Counted from the first letter of the stretch, positions 1-9,026 are shown. The stretch is DNA of 64,000 nucleotides from Microbacterium hibisci (GCF_015278255.1 NZ_JADIJC010000005.1:124001-188000); one strand, 5' to 3'. Translations and numbers: made by a program. The notes: generated by a model from the letters alone, not told the origin.

Positions 1-1259
1 TCGCGCGCTCCCTCGCCGAGAAGCGTGGGGCCTCGACCGGCTCAGCCGCCGATCCGTCGCAGGCGACCCTCGCGGGAACCCTCACGCTCACCGGCGGCGC
101 CGGCGGCATGGGCGGCGCGCAGCCGCTTGCCGTCACGCTCAACGGCGGAGCGGTGCTCATCGTCGACGTCGACGAGTCGCGTCTCGCGCGCCGGGTCGAG
201 CACGGCTACCTCGACGAGTACACGACCGACCTCGAGGGGGCACTCGCCCGGGTCAGGGCGGCCAAGGACGCGCGCGAGGCGCTGTCGGTCGGCGTGGTCG
301 GCAACGCGGCGGAGGTCTTCGGCGACGTGCTGCTCCGGCACCGTGCCGGCGAGCTCACCGTGGACGTCGTCACCGACCAGACGAGCGCGCACGACCCGCT
401 GGCGTATCTTCCGGTGGGCGTCGCGTTCAAGGATTGGAAGGCCGAGGCATCCCGCGATCCCGAGGCGTTCACCGCGCGCGCCCGCGGCAGCATGGCGAAG
501 CAGGTGGCGGCGATGGTCGGGTTCCAGGATGCCGGAGCCGAGGTCTTCGACTACGGCAACTCGATCCGCGCCGAGGCGCAGCTCGGCGGCTTCGACCGCG
601 CGTTCGCGTTCCCCGGCTTCGTCCCCGCATACATCCGCCCGCAGTTCGCGGAGGGCCGCGGGCCGTTCCGCTGGGTGGCTCTCTCGGGCGACCCGGACGA
701 CATCCGCAAGACCGATGAGGCGGTCAAGGCGCTCTTCCCCGACAACGCCGGTCTGGTGCGCTGGCTCGACAAGGCCGGCGACGCCGTGCACTTCGAGGGC
801 CTTCCCGCGCGCATCTGCTGGCTCGGCTACCGGGAGCGCCACCTCGCGGGCCTGAAGTTCAACGAGATGGTCGCGTCGGGCGAGCTGTCCGGCCCGATCG
901 TCATCGGCCGCGACCACCTCGACGCCGGATCCGTCGCCAGCCCCTACCGCGAGACCGAGTCCATGGCCGACGGCTCCGACGCCATCGCGGACTGGCCGCT
1001 GCTGAACGCCCTCCTCAACACGGCGTCGGGCGCGGCGTGGGTGTCGATCCACCACGGCGGCGGCGTCGGCATCGGCCGTAGCATCCATGCCGGCCAGGTG
1101 ACCGTCGCCGACGGAACGCCCTTGGCGGCCGAGAAGCTCGAGCGCGTGCTCACCAACGACCCGGGCACCGGCGTCATGCGCCACGTCGACGCCGGCTACG
1201 AGCGCGCGAAGGAGGTCGCGCGCGAGCGCGGCCTCACCGTGCCGATGCTCGACGCCTGA
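1..1259 (+). CDS. hutU: Urocanate hydratase, 5' truncated by window edge
   Basis: Urocanase converts urocanate to imidazolonepropionate in cytosolic histidine degradation. The frame is open from base 3 and lacks roughly the first quarter to third of the usual ~555-residue enzyme. Visible family blocks are [10 protein letters not shown] near base 100, the FDYGNS segment, FVPAYIRP, the RICWLGY cysteine segment and the C-terminal [13 protein letters not shown] stretch that binds NAD. A short Ser/Gly-rich insertion ([11 protein letters not shown]) just before GTLTLTGG looks longer than in typical homologues. hutI follows 61 bp downstream on the same strand, consistent with a hut operon. Family assignment is secure; only the N-terminus is missing. 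Confidence 0.95.
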   Translation, partial: ARSLAEKRGASTGSAADPSQATLAGTLTLTGGAGGMGGAQPLAVTLNGGAVLIVDVDESRLARRVEHGYLDEYTTDLEGALARVRAAKDAREALSVGVVGNAAEVFGDVLLRHRAGELTVDVVTDQTSAHDPLAYLPVGVAFKDWKAEASRDPEAFTARARGSMAKQVAAMVGFQDAGAEVFDYGNSIRAEAQLGGFDRAFAFPGFVPAYIRPQFAEGRGPFRWVALSGDPDDIRKTDEAVKALFPDNAGLVRWLDKAGDAVHFEGLPARICWLGYRERHLAGLKFNEMVASGELSGPIVIGRDHLDAGSVASPYRETESMADGSDAIADWPLLNALLNTASGAAWVSIHHGGGVGIGRSIHAGQVTVADGTPLAAEKLERVLTNDPGTGVMRHVDAGYERAKEVARERGLTVPMLDA

Positions 1260-1320
1260 GCACCTCCCACCGTGTCCGGGACACGCCAGCGAAAGATCGG
1301 GACATGAACGGACGGATGCC

Positions 1321-2661
1321 GTGAGCACGACGCTCATCACCAATATCGGCGAGCTGACGACCAACGTCGCACGCGACGGCGACCCGCTCGGTACGATCCG
1401 CGACGCGGCGGTGCTGATCGAGGGCGACCGGATCGCCTGGGTCGGCCCCGCCGCCGAGGTGCCGCCCGCCGCGGTGGTCGCCACCCCGCGCGACCTCCAC
1501 CGCGAGAATCCATCTGAGCGACGAGACCATGGGGGATTCCCAGGGTCTCGGCCTCCCGATGGATTCTCGCGGGACGGGGACGGGCCAGGGGAAGGGCACG
1601 GGCCCCGGGACGGGGCGGGCGGCGGGGTCGAGGTCGTCGACGCCGGGGGGCGGGCGGTCATCCCGGGGTTCGTCGACAGCCACACGCACCTGGTGTTCGG
1701 CGGCGACCGCGCCGACGAGTTCGAGGCGCGCATGACCGGTGCGCCGTATGCCGCAGGGGGCATACGGCGCACCGTCGCGGCCACGCGGGCCGCGACCGAC
1801 GACGAGCTGCGCGCGCGACTCGGTGCGTTCGTGGCCGAGCTGCACGGCCAGGGCACGACCACCTTTGAGGTGAAGACGGGCTACGGGCTCACCGTCGCCG
1901 ACGAGGAGCGCCTCGCGCGCCTGGCCGCCGAGGTGACGCCCGAGGTCACCTTCCTCGGGGCCCACGTCGTTCCCGCCGAGTACGCCGAGCGCCGCGAGGA
2001 GTACGTCGACCTGGTGTGCGACGAGATGCTGCGCGCCTGCGCTCCGCACAGCCGGTGGGTCGACGTGTTCTGCGAGCGCGGGGCCTTCACGCCCGACGAG
2101 TCGCGCCGCATCCTCGCCGCCGGCGTCGCGCACGGCCTCGAGCCGCGCGTGCACGGCAACCAGCTCGGGCCGGGCGAAGGCGTGCGCCTCGCGGTCGAGG
2201 CGGGCGCGGCATCCGTCGACCACTGCACGTACCTGTCAAAGGAAGACGTGTCCGCGCTCGCGGGCTCGGGCACCGTCGCCACGCTGCTGCCGGGGGTCGA
2301 GTTCTCGACGCGCCAGCCGTACCCCGACGCCCGCCGGCTGATCGACGCGGGGGTGACGGTGGCGCTCGCGAGCGACTGCAATCCAGGCTCGAGCTTCACT
2401 AGCTCGATGCCGCTGATGATCGCGCTCGCCGTGCGCGAGATGGGCATGACACCGGCCGAGGCCGTCTGGGCGGCGACGGCGGGCGGGGCTCGCGCGCTGC
2501 GCCGCGACGACGTGGGGGCGATCGCCCCGGGCGTGCGCGCCGACCTCGTGCTGCTCGACGCGCCGACCCGCGTGCACCTGGCGTACCGCCCCGGCGTCCC
2601 GCTCGTGCGCGACGTGTGGATCGGCGGCGAAATCCGCCACGGACGGAGCCGCCGCCACTGA
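1321..2661 (+). CDS. hutI: Imidazolonepropionase with an in-frame insertion
   Basis: Metal-dependent amidohydrolase that opens imidazolone-5-propionate to N-formimino-L-glutamate, the step after HutU. The metal motif HTH lies at residues 121-123 in the [13 protein letters not shown] block, followed by [15 protein letters not shown] and the SDCNPGSS aspartate block. It has 446 residues against about 400 for the family. The excess is a Pro/Gly/Arg/Asp-rich stretch at residues 58-100, encoded largely by a nested palindrome, between the N-terminal strand domain and the barrel. Start GTG at 1321 gives the expected N-terminus; the Shine-Dalgarno is weak. Function is confident; whether the insert is tolerated is inference from the intact frame. 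Confidence 0.93.
   Translation: MSTTLITNIGELTTNVARDGDPLGTIRDAAVLIEGDRIAWVGPAAEVPPAAVVATPRDLHRENPSERRDHGGFPGSRPPDGFSRDGDGPGEGHGPRDGAGGGVEVVDAGGRAVIPGFVDSHTHLVFGGDRADEFEARMTGAPYAAGGIRRTVAATRAATDDELRARLGAFVAELHGQGTTTFEVKTGYGLTVADEERLARLAAEVTPEVTFLGAHVVPAEYAERREEYVDLVCDEMLRACAPHSRWVDVFCERGAFTPDESRRILAAGVAHGLEPRVHGNQLGPGEGVRLAVEAGAASVDHCTYLSKEDVSALAGSGTVATLLPGVEFSTRQPYPDARRLIDAGVTVALASDCNPGSSFTSSMPLMIALAVREMGMTPAEAVWAATAGGARALRRDDVGAIAPGVRADLVLLDAPTRVHLAYRPGVPLVRDVWIGGEIRHGRSRRH
1500..1572. repeat. Nested palindromic element inside hutI
   Basis: Outer arms of 15 bp (1500-1514 and 1558-1572, CCGCGAGAATCCATC and its exact complement) enclose inner 12-bp arms (1522-1533 and 1539-1550, CGAGACCATGGG against CCCAGGGTCTCG, one mismatch) around a 5-bp loop. 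The element is translated as part of the extra segment of HutI and is followed by a G-rich, repetitive tract to about 1625. It looks like a REP-type mobile palindrome that entered the gene without breaking the frame; mobility is inference. Confidence 0.8.
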
Positions 2662-2681
2662 GGGAGCCGCCGCCGCCGACA

Positions 2682-2714
2682 AGGAGCCGCCCTGCGTGAC
2701 GCCGGGCGGCTCCT
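2682..2714. terminator. Hairpin between convergent hutI and GH43 gene
   Basis: Perfect 11-bp arms, AGGAGCCGCCC at 2682-2692 and GGGCGGCTCCT at 2704-2714, with an 11-nt loop. It sits between two convergent stop codons and can serve both strands. There is no clear T-run, as is common in high-GC actinobacteria. Confidence 0.65.
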
Positions 2715-2729
2715 GTCGTGCGTGTGCGA

Positions 2730-5114
2730 TCAGCGGGTGGCGAGCTCCGCGACGTCGTCGGGCGAGAGCGCCGAGCTCCACACCGAGAGCTCGTCGACGT
2801 CGCCCCGGAAAGGCGCGTCCCACCAGTTGACGCCGAGCGCGAAGACGTTGCCCGCACCCGAGAGCACGTCGGGGAAGCCCGTGCCCTGGAACCGCAGCTC
2901 GCCGTCGATGTACACCGACAGGGCGCCGGCGTCGGCCACGAAGGCGACGTGCGACCACTCGCCGACCGGCAGGCTGCGGCCGGTGCCCGCGTCGTACCAC
3001 TGGGCTCCCGACCACACCATCGTCGAGCCGCCGACGCCGTCGTGGCCGCGCGGCACGAGGCTGACCCACGATGACGAGTTCGCCGCCGCGAAGAACGCCG
3101 TCGTGTACGCGGTGAGCGCCTCGGGCCGCAGCCACATGCTCACCGAGTACGACGAGCCCTGCACCAGGCCGTCCGGCAGGCGAACCCCGCTCGTGCCGTC
3201 GAGGTGCAGCGCGCCGCCGGCGACGCCGTCGGCCGCGAACGAGGCCGGGCCGACGGCAGGGGCGTCGATGCGCGCGCCGGTGGGCGTCGCGTCGGCGAAG
3301 GCGCCGGCGGTGTCGGCGAGCGAGCCGTCGAACGACCACGCACCGGCGAGCACGCCGGGCGTGCGGGCGAGGACGGTGATCTCGAACGACACGGATGCCG
3401 AAGCCGAGCCGTTGGCGACCACCGCGGTCAGCGTCGCGTGCGTGTCGGGCTCACCGATTCCGGGCCGGGTCACCGTGCCGTCGGCGGCCACGACCGCCGC
3501 GTCGGACGAGGACCACGAGATCGTCGTCCCGCCGGTGCCGGAGGTCGGCAGCTCGAGGTCGACTGTGACCGCCGACGTGTCGCCGAGGGAGAGGTCTGCG
3601 ACGACGGCGTCGACGGCTGCGGCATCCGTCAGCTCCACCGTCTTGCGGCCCCACAGCGTGACGCCGTCGTCGGAGACGGCGGTGAAGCCCGTCGACCACG
3701 CCTCGAGGTCGGTGTCCCACACCGGCGCGAAGACGCCGCGGTAGACGACCCCGTCGACGGTCAGTGTCGCGGTGTGCCGGCCGGTGAGCTTCCATCCGCC
3801 GTCGACGGCGCCGGTGATGGTGCCGGTCTTGCCGAGCGAGATATCGGATGCCGCGGCCGCCGCGGCCGTGATGTCCTTGCCCATGTCGACCAGCTGCCAC
3901 GCGCCGACGACGTCGCCGCGCTTGACCTTCCCCGCGGTCTCGCCCGCGTAGCGCATCGGCGACACGACGGGCCAGCCGTCCTCGTTCATCCACATCTGGT
4001 GCACCCGCACCTCATGCAGCTCGCCCGAGCCCGGGAAGCGCGCGTGGAACACCATGAACATGCGGCCAGTGTCGGGGTCCTGATACCACGAGGTGTGGCC
4101 GGGCGAGACGTAGCCGGTGCCGACGCCGGTGCCCGGGTCGCCGAGCTCGCGGCCGAACAGGTGGCCGCCCATGAGCTTGACGCCGTACGGCTGGATCGAG
4201 ACGTCGTCGAACAGCGGCAGCGCCGGGTCGGACTTCACATCGCGCATGTCGTTGCCCTGCGCGTCGAGGTAGGGACCCGCGACGTCCTTCGACCGCGCGA
4301 CGCGCACGTCGTACCCGCCGCCGACGCTGAGACCGCCGAACGACAGGTAGAGGTAGTAGTACCCCGTCTCGGGGTCGTACTGGATCGTCGGCGCCTCGAT
4401 GCGGCTGTGGTTGCCGCCCACGAGGTGCGTGCCGTAGCCCTGACCCGGGAGCGGCTCGCCGGTCGCGGCATCCATCTCCAGCAGGAAGATCCCGCCCGAG
4501 TACGACCCGTAGACCATCCACATGCGCCCGTCGGCGTCGTAGAACGCGTCGGGGTCGACGGCGTTGGGGTGGATGCGTGCGTCGTAGATCTCGCCGGGGT
4601 TTTCGGACTCCTCATCCCACATGCCGCTCTTGAGCAGGACGCCCTGGTTCTCGTACGGGCCGTCGACGTCGTCCGACACGGCCAGGCCGAGCGCCGAGCG
4701 CGGCGACGAGCCCTCGCAGGCGTTGTAGTACATCGCGTACCGGCCGTCGGGGAGCTGAATGACGTCGGCTGCCCACAGCGTGGAGGTCTGGGCCCACTCG
4801 AAGGCCTCGGCCAGCTCGGTGTAGATGTCGTCGAAGAGCGCGTTGTCGGCGTTCTGCGAGAGGTCGATGGTGTGCTGCTCCCACGACATCAGGTCGGTGG
4901 TGTGCGCCGAGGCGCCGTGGGATCCGAAGACCCAGATGTCCTCTCCCGACGTGACGATGGACGGGTCGTGGACCGTCACGTCCTCGAAGACGGGCGTGGG
5001 CGGGGTAGCGGGCTCGGGACCGGCCCACGCGGGGGTCGCGCAGAGCGCGCCCGCCGCGAGGATTCCGGCGGTGGTGAGCGCGATCGCGGTGCGTGGGCGT
5101 GCGCGGCGCGGCAT
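2730..5114 (-). CDS. Secreted GH43 arabinanase-like glycosidase with LamG domain
   Basis: Predicted extracellular glycoside hydrolase family 43 enzyme acting on arabinan-type polysaccharide. An N-terminal signal peptide (residues 1-32, basic start, Ala-rich core, ending near PAWAG) precedes a five-bladed propeller. Candidate catalytic residues are D50 (VHDPSIV), D187 (NAVDPDAFYD) and E240 (RIEAPTIQ). Residues ~400-500 resemble the C-terminal domain of endo-arabinanases, then an atrophied Ig-like domain, then a laminin-G-like module to the end (794 aa). Start ATG at 5114 is chosen because AGGAGA precedes it and the signal peptide begins there. The gene lies between hut genes without metabolic link; paired operator-like repeats lie upstream. 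Exact substrate is inference. Confidence 0.88.
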   Translation of the reverse strand: MPRRARPRTAIALTTAGILAAGALCATPAWAGPEPATPPTPVFEDVTVHDPSIVTSGEDIWVFGSHGASAHTTDLMSWEQHTIDLSQNADNALFDDIYTELAEAFEWAQTSTLWAADVIQLPDGRYAMYYNACEGSSPRSALGLAVSDDVDGPYENQGVLLKSGMWDEESENPGEIYDARIHPNAVDPDAFYDADGRMWMVYGSYSGGIFLLEMDAATGEPLPGQGYGTHLVGGNHSRIEAPTIQYDPETGYYYLYLSFGGLSVGGGYDVRVARSKDVAGPYLDAQGNDMRDVKSDPALPLFDDVSIQPYGVKLMGGHLFGRELGDPGTGVGTGYVSPGHTSWYQDPDTGRMFMVFHARFPGSGELHEVRVHQMWMNEDGWPVVSPMRYAGETAGKVKRGDVVGAWQLVDMGKDITAAAAAASDISLGKTGTITGAVDGGWKLTGRHTATLTVDGVVYRGVFAPVWDTDLEAWSTGFTAVSDDGVTLWGRKTVELTDAAAVDAVVADLSLGDTSAVTVDLELPTSGTGGTTISWSSSDAAVVAADGTVTRPGIGEPDTHATLTAVVANGSASASVSFEITVLARTPGVLAGAWSFDGSLADTAGAFADATPTGARIDAPAVGPASFAADGVAGGALHLDGTSGVRLPDGLVQGSSYSVSMWLRPEALTAYTTAFFAAANSSSWVSLVPRGHDGVGGSTMVWSGAQWYDAGTGRSLPVGEWSHVAFVADAGALSVYIDGELRFQGTGFPDVLSGAGNVFALGVNWWDAPFRGDVDELSVWSSALSPDDVAELATR

Positions 5115-5192
5115 GGAGTCTCCTGTTCGACGGTGGACGGGATGCACGGATGCCGCGACTCGACCTCGAGCCGGCGATCCGTAGACAGGAAT

Positions 5193-5228
5193 CTACAACG
5201 ATGTAGAGCAGGAGTACAACGATGTAGA
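5193..5228 (-). promoter_or_regulatory. Two operator-like repeats upstream of the GH43 gene
   Basis: TACAACGATGTAGA occurs at 5194-5207 and again at 5215-5228, exactly 21 bp apart (two helical turns). Each copy is an imperfect palindrome, TACA-N4-TGTA. On the minus strand they overlap a plausible promoter (TTGTAC, 18 bp, TAGATT). This arrangement fits cooperative binding by a sugar-responsive repressor of the GntR or LacI type; the regulator is not in the window. Confidence 0.55.
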
Positions 5229-5249
5229 AAGAGATTTCCGTCCCGATGA

Positions 5250-5720
5250 TCAGCGAGGGGTGTCGATGGTCCAGTCGTCGGGGTCGAGCGAGGTCGCGAC
5301 GTCCCAGTCGTCGTCGCTCCACGTGAAGGTCGCCACCGCGCACGTCGGCATGTGGCCGATGCCGCCGTCGGAGAGCCGTCCGGCGAGCACGCTCATGCCC
5401 GGGTCGTGCGCGACCACCATGACCGAGCCCGCACCGGTCGCCGCGGCCGCGGCGAGGAGCGCCGACGCGGGCGCCCCGTAAAGGTCGGGATCGAGCGACA
5501 CCGCGACGCCGAGTTCTGCGGCGAAGGCCTCGGCGGTGGTGCGGGCGCGCAGCGCGGTGCTCGAGAGGATCACGTCCGGGCGGAAGCCGGTCGCCGCCAG
5601 CCGCCGCGCCATGCGCGGGGCGTCGCGCGTGCCGCGATCGTTCAGCGGCCGGTCGTGGTCATCGAGGCCGGGGTCGCCCCAGTCCGATTTCGCATGCCGC
5701 ACCAGGGCGAGGGTGATCAT
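5250..5720 (-). CDS. SixA-type histidine phosphatase
   Basis: Small histidine phosphatase superfamily member (156 aa) with the catalytic RHA motif at the start (LALVRHAKSDW), the second acidic/arginine region RARTTAEAF, and the second histidine in VVAHDPGMS. Proteins of this shape are annotated SixA or phosphohistidine phosphatase. A longer upstream frame exists, but ATG 5720 is chosen because AGGAAAGG lies just upstream and the family begins at MITLALVRHA. The ATG overlaps the stop of the upstream formimidoylglutamase gene by 4 nt (ATGA), so the two are translationally coupled. The physiological substrate is unknown. Confidence 0.85.
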   Translation of the reverse strand: MITLALVRHAKSDWGDPGLDDHDRPLNDRGTRDAPRMARRLAATGFRPDVILSSTALRARTTAEAFAAELGVAVSLDPDLYGAPASALLAAAAATGAGSVMVVAHDPGMSVLAGRLSDGGIGHMPTCAVATFTWSDDDWDVATSLDPDDWTIDTPR

Positions 5721-6604
5721 CGTCGGGCCGCCTTTCCTGCGAGGAGTTCGAGCACGCACAGCGCGGCGAGGCGCACGGTGCGTCCGTCCGGGGCATCCGC
5801 CGTCGCGTCGACCTCGGCGATGTCGGCGCTGTGCAGACGGCTGTCGGCGGCCACGGCCCGCACCAGCGCCCGCAGCTCCCACGCCGCGAGGCCGCCGGGT
5901 ACGGATGCCGGGCAACCGGGCGCTACGGACCGGTCGCACACGTCCACGTCGATGTCGAGATGCACCGCTCCGCCGTCGGCGCCGGCGATCTCGAGAGACT
6001 CCGCGGCGACGTCTGCCGCACCGCGGCGGCGCACGTCGTCCATCGTGACCACCGTGATGCCGAGGTCCGCGGCGCGCCGGGCGTACGCGACGGAGTTGGC
6101 GAAGTCGGCGATCCCGAGCTGCACGATCCGCCGCGGGTCGAGGCCGTCCTCGACGAGCCGGCGCACCGGCGAGCCGTTCGAGACGCCGTCGCGCAGGTCG
6201 AAGTGCGCGTCGATCGTGATGAGACCCGACGCCCCGGCGCCCTGCGTCACGGCGTACGTGAGCGAGTTGTCGCCGCCGAGCGCGACGACGAGATCAGCCC
6301 GCCCGCGGAGTGCAGCGACGGCGGCGCGGACGGATGCCTCGCCCTCGGGCCCGTCCGGATCCTCGACGTCGCCCGCGTCGGCGATGCGCAGCACCTCGTT
6401 CAGGTCCACGGGCGGCGGCCCGAGAAGCGTCGGGCTGTACCGGCGCAGTGCCTCGCGCACGGCGGCGGGCGTCGCGTGCGCACCGGTGGGGGAGAGGGAC
6501 GTGCGGAAGGCGGGCACGCCCAGGATCGCGGCATCCCACTCTCCGCCGTCGATGGCGGGCCAGGCACCGGCGCGCGGCCACAGGGGATCGTGCGGAAGCG
6601 TCAC
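5717..6604 (-). CDS. hutG: Formimidoylglutamase (arginase family)
   Basis: Arginase/agmatinase-fold Mn hydrolase, here most likely hydrolysing N-formimino-L-glutamate to glutamate and formamide, which would complete the hut pathway begun by the nearby hutU and hutI. Metal motifs are GGDNS (residues 110-114), DAHFD (132-136) and DIDVD (217-221). The first motif has Asn113 in place of the usual His; Asn at this place has been described in formiminoglutamases, which favours this call over agmatinase. The GTG start at 6604 has TAGCGT 6 nt upstream, a leaderless-type promoter. The downstream sixA-like gene overlaps by 4 nt. Lies on the strand opposite hutU and hutI. Confidence 0.85.
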   Translation of the reverse strand: MTLPHDPLWPRAGAWPAIDGGEWDAAILGVPAFRTSLSPTGAHATPAAVREALRRYSPTLLGPPPVDLNEVLRIADAGDVEDPDGPEGEASVRAAVAALRGRADLVVALGGDNSLTYAVTQGAGASGLITIDAHFDLRDGVSNGSPVRRLVEDGLDPRRIVQLGIADFANSVAYARRAADLGITVVTMDDVRRRGAADVAAESLEIAGADGGAVHLDIDVDVCDRSVAPGCPASVPGGLAAWELRALVRAVAADSRLHSADIAEVDATADAPDGRTVRLAALCVLELLAGKAARR

Positions 6605-6686
6605 GTGTTCACGCTACCCATGTTGCGAGACCTCACAACAGCACGGCCTCGGGACGGTGCTGTCTCGTCACGATGAGCCCGGCGCG

Positions 6687-7088
6687 TCAGGCCGCCACGT
6701 AGACCCACGCAGGCCGGCCGCTCGCGAGCACGACGGAAATCCGGCGGTACAGCGACACCTCGTACTCGTCGGCGGCCTCGAGCTCGTCCTCGGTCACCCG
6801 CAGCGCACGGCCGACGACCTTGTCGAGAGGGTTGCCCGTCTCACGCACGATGGGATGCACCGACAGCCCCGAGAGGTCGACGACGCGGGGGTCGGCGATC
6901 TCGGCGTAGTCGACGGTGTAGCCCGGCAGCGCGTCGTCCTCGCCCTCGAGCAGGCGCCCGAAGGTGTCGAGCTGCACCTCGGGCTGCTGCAGGGTGCCGT
7001 AGGTGAAGAGGAGGTGGGTGGGCTGGTCCGCGGACACGCCACCAGTAAACCCGCTGCGCCGCTGCGGCCGCCGGTCTGTCATCGACAT
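6687..7088 (-). CDS. Gamma-glutamylcyclotransferase-like protein (AIG2 family)
   Basis: 133-residue protein with the FTYGTLQQPEVQ signature of the GGCT/AIG2-like fold and a downstream Glu/Asp-rich segment (TEDELEAADEYEV) that normally supplies the catalytic Glu. Members release 5-oxoproline from gamma-glutamyl amines or dipeptides, but many bacterial homologues are uncharacterised. Start is uncertain: tandem ATGs at 7088 and 7082 have no strong ribosome binding site, and a GTG at about 7037 would still keep the whole domain. No operon partner is evident. Confidence 0.75.
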   Translation of the reverse strand: MSMTDRRPQRRSGFTGGVSADQPTHLLFTYGTLQQPEVQLDTFGRLLEGEDDALPGYTVDYAEIADPRVVDLSGLSVHPIVRETGNPLDKVVGRALRVTEDELEAADEYEVSLYRRISVVLASGRPAWVYVAA

Positions 7089-7131
7089 TTAACACGCCTC
7101 GGCCGGAACGCCGTTGATCGGCGCAGCCGGC

Positions 7132-8403
7132 TCAACCCAGCAGGGCGTGGGCGATCGAGAAGATCGCGAGGCCCGCCAGGGCGCCGACGATCGTGCCGTT
7201 GAGCCGGATGTACTGCAGGTCGCGCCCGACCATGAGCTCGATCTTCTCGGTCGTCTCCGCGGGGTCCCACCGCTCGACCGTGTCGGTGATGATCGACGCG
7301 ATGTCGTGCCGGTAGCGGTCGACGAGGAACACCGCGGCGTCGGTGACCCAGGAGTCGACGCGGCGCTGCAGCGCGGCATCCGTCGTCAGCCGTGCGCCGA
7401 TCTCGGCGAGCGCCTGCGCCGCTCGCCGCCGCAGGCCGCTGTCGGGGTCGGCGAGGGAGTGCAGCAGGCCCGCCTTCGCGGTCGTCCACACCTCGGCGGC
7501 GAGCTCGCGCACCCGCGGGCTGTCGAAGACCGCGAGCTTGGCGTCCTCGAAGCGCCCGATCGTCGCGGGATCGTGCTGCAGGTTGTCGGCGAGGCGGGCG
7601 AGGTACCCGTCGATCGCGATGCGGGCAGGATGCTGCGGGTCGGCCCGCACCGCCGCGACCAGCTTCACCGCCTCGTTGTACACGGTGTCGTCGACGAATC
7701 GGTGGGCCACCGACGGCACCCACGAGGGCAGCCGCCGTGACACGAGTCCCGTGAACGCCGTCTTGTTCGCCTCGAGCCACGCCGCGATGGTGTCGGCCAC
7801 GAGGTCGACGGCGCTGTGGTGGCCGCCCGCGTCGATGATGCGGCCGAGCCATGCGCCGACGGGCGGTGCCCAGTCGGGAGCGATGAGGTGCTCGCGCGCG
7901 AGCTCTTCGATGACGTCGCGCACCTCGTCGTCGCTGAGCGCCTGCACCACGCTGGAAGCCATGACGGATGCCTCGGCCGCCACGCGCTCCGCGTGCGCGG
8001 GCTCGCTCAGCCACTCGCCGAGCCGTGCCGAGATCGCGGTCTGCTCCAGCTTGGTGCGCACGACGTCGCCCCGCAGGAACTCGGTCTCGACGAACTCGCC
8101 CAGCGTCTGGCCGATCTCGTCCTTGCGGCTCGGGATGATCGCCGTGTGCGGGATCGGGATGCCGAGCGGATGCCGGAACAGCGCGGTCACGGCGAACCAG
8201 TCGGCCAGCGCGCCCACCATCCCGCCCTCTGCCGCCGCCCGGACGTACGCCAGTGCGGGGATCTCCTGCTGGAACGCGAACGAGAAGGCGAACAGCACCG
8301 CCATGAAGATCAGCGCGCCGAGCGCGACGCCCTTCATCGTGCGGAGCCCCCGTCGACGCACCTGGTCGGCGGGGCTCAGCAGATGGGTCGGGGTCCGCGC
8401 CAT
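7132..8403 (-). CDS. DUF445 family membrane protein
   Basis: 423-residue protein of the DUF445 (YheB/YjiN-like) family. It has an N-terminal hydrophobic segment near residues 24-45, the conserved GGMVGALADWFAVTALFRHPLGIPIPHTAIIP block, a long helical cytoplasmic region, and a C-terminal membrane segment (GTIVGALAGLAIFSIAHALLG). The family has no established biochemical function. ATG 8403 is preceded by GAGGAT six bases upstream, close to the leaderless pattern seen elsewhere in this window. Transcribed alone toward the GGCT-like gene. Confidence 0.87.
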   Translation of the reverse strand: MARTPTHLLSPADQVRRRGLRTMKGVALGALIFMAVLFAFSFAFQQEIPALAYVRAAAEGGMVGALADWFAVTALFRHPLGIPIPHTAIIPSRKDEIGQTLGEFVETEFLRGDVVRTKLEQTAISARLGEWLSEPAHAERVAAEASVMASSVVQALSDDEVRDVIEELAREHLIAPDWAPPVGAWLGRIIDAGGHHSAVDLVADTIAAWLEANKTAFTGLVSRRLPSWVPSVAHRFVDDTVYNEAVKLVAAVRADPQHPARIAIDGYLARLADNLQHDPATIGRFEDAKLAVFDSPRVRELAAEVWTTAKAGLLHSLADPDSGLRRRAAQALAEIGARLTTDAALQRRVDSWVTDAAVFLVDRYRHDIASIITDTVERWDPAETTEKIELMVGRDLQYIRLNGTIVGALAGLAIFSIAHALLG

Positions 8404-8439
8404 GGGGTCATCCTCGCACGCGCTCGGCGCGCCGGGGCC

Positions 8440-8976
8440 TCACCGCTCGACGCTTGCCACGAGCTCGTCGCACCAGGTAAGAGCGAGGCGGTTCGAACGG
8501 ATGCCGTAGTCAAGGGTCGCCCGCTGGAACGCGAAGACGTCGGCGAACTCGGCCGGGATCTCGCCGGCATCGACGCGCCGGGCGACCTCCTCGAGCTCGG
8601 CGAGGTCCGCCTCGACGCGGGCGCGGATGGCGGTGAGCGCCTGCCGGCGCTCGGCAGGATCGGTGAGGAGACCGAGGAAGAAGGTGCGAGCGAGAACAGT
8701 CGTCTCGACGTCGCCGCCGGTCACGGGAGAGAGCATCCACTCGTGCCAGGCGCGTCTTCCGGCAGCGGTCACGGTGTAGGGCTTGCTGCCGCGGGCGCCG
8801 GACGAGGCATCCGCCACCGTCACGAGCCCCTGCTCGGCGAGCTGCTTGAGGGCGCGCTGGATGCTGCCGAAGCTGGCGCTGTAGAAGAGCGAGACGCCCT
8901 GCTGGAACTGGCGCTGCACCGCGTACAGCGACAGCGGACCATGAAGGATCAGCAGTCCGAGGATGACCTGTTGCAT
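8440..8976 (-). CDS. PadR family transcriptional regulator
   Basis: 178-residue regulator with an N-terminal PadR winged helix (ILGLLILHGPLSLYAVQ, then SIQRALKQLAEQGLVT as the recognition region and a YTVTAAGRRAW wing) and a C-terminal Vir-type helical dimerisation domain. It is divergent from the serine hydrolase gene starting at 9027; the 50-bp gap holds a short palindrome, so it probably represses itself and that gene. ATG 8976 has GGAGA upstream. The effector is unknown. Confidence 0.88.
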   Translation of the reverse strand: MQQVILGLLILHGPLSLYAVQRQFQQGVSLFYSASFGSIQRALKQLAEQGLVTVADASSGARGSKPYTVTAAGRRAWHEWMLSPVTGGDVETTVLARTFFLGLLTDPAERRQALTAIRARVEADLAELEEVARRVDAGEIPAEFADVFAFQRATLDYGIRSNRLALTWCDELVASVER

Positions 8977-8994
8977 ATCGTCTCCGCGTGCTAT

Positions 8995-9009
8995 ATCTCT
9001 AGGAGAGAT
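8995..9009. promoter_or_regulatory. Candidate PadR operator
   Basis: Perfect inverted repeat ATCTCT-AGG-AGAGAT in the divergent intergenic region, with a further ATATCT just before the GTG at 9027. Position fits autoregulation plus control of the serine hydrolase gene. Inference from position and symmetry only. Confidence 0.5.
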
Positions 9010-9026
9010 GTCTAAGGGGTATATCT

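Noticed and set aside
3204..5249. 681-codon plus-strand frame opposite the GH43 gene
   Set aside because: Arg/Gly/Val-rich with no domain; the minus-strand frame has signal peptide and catalytic residues.
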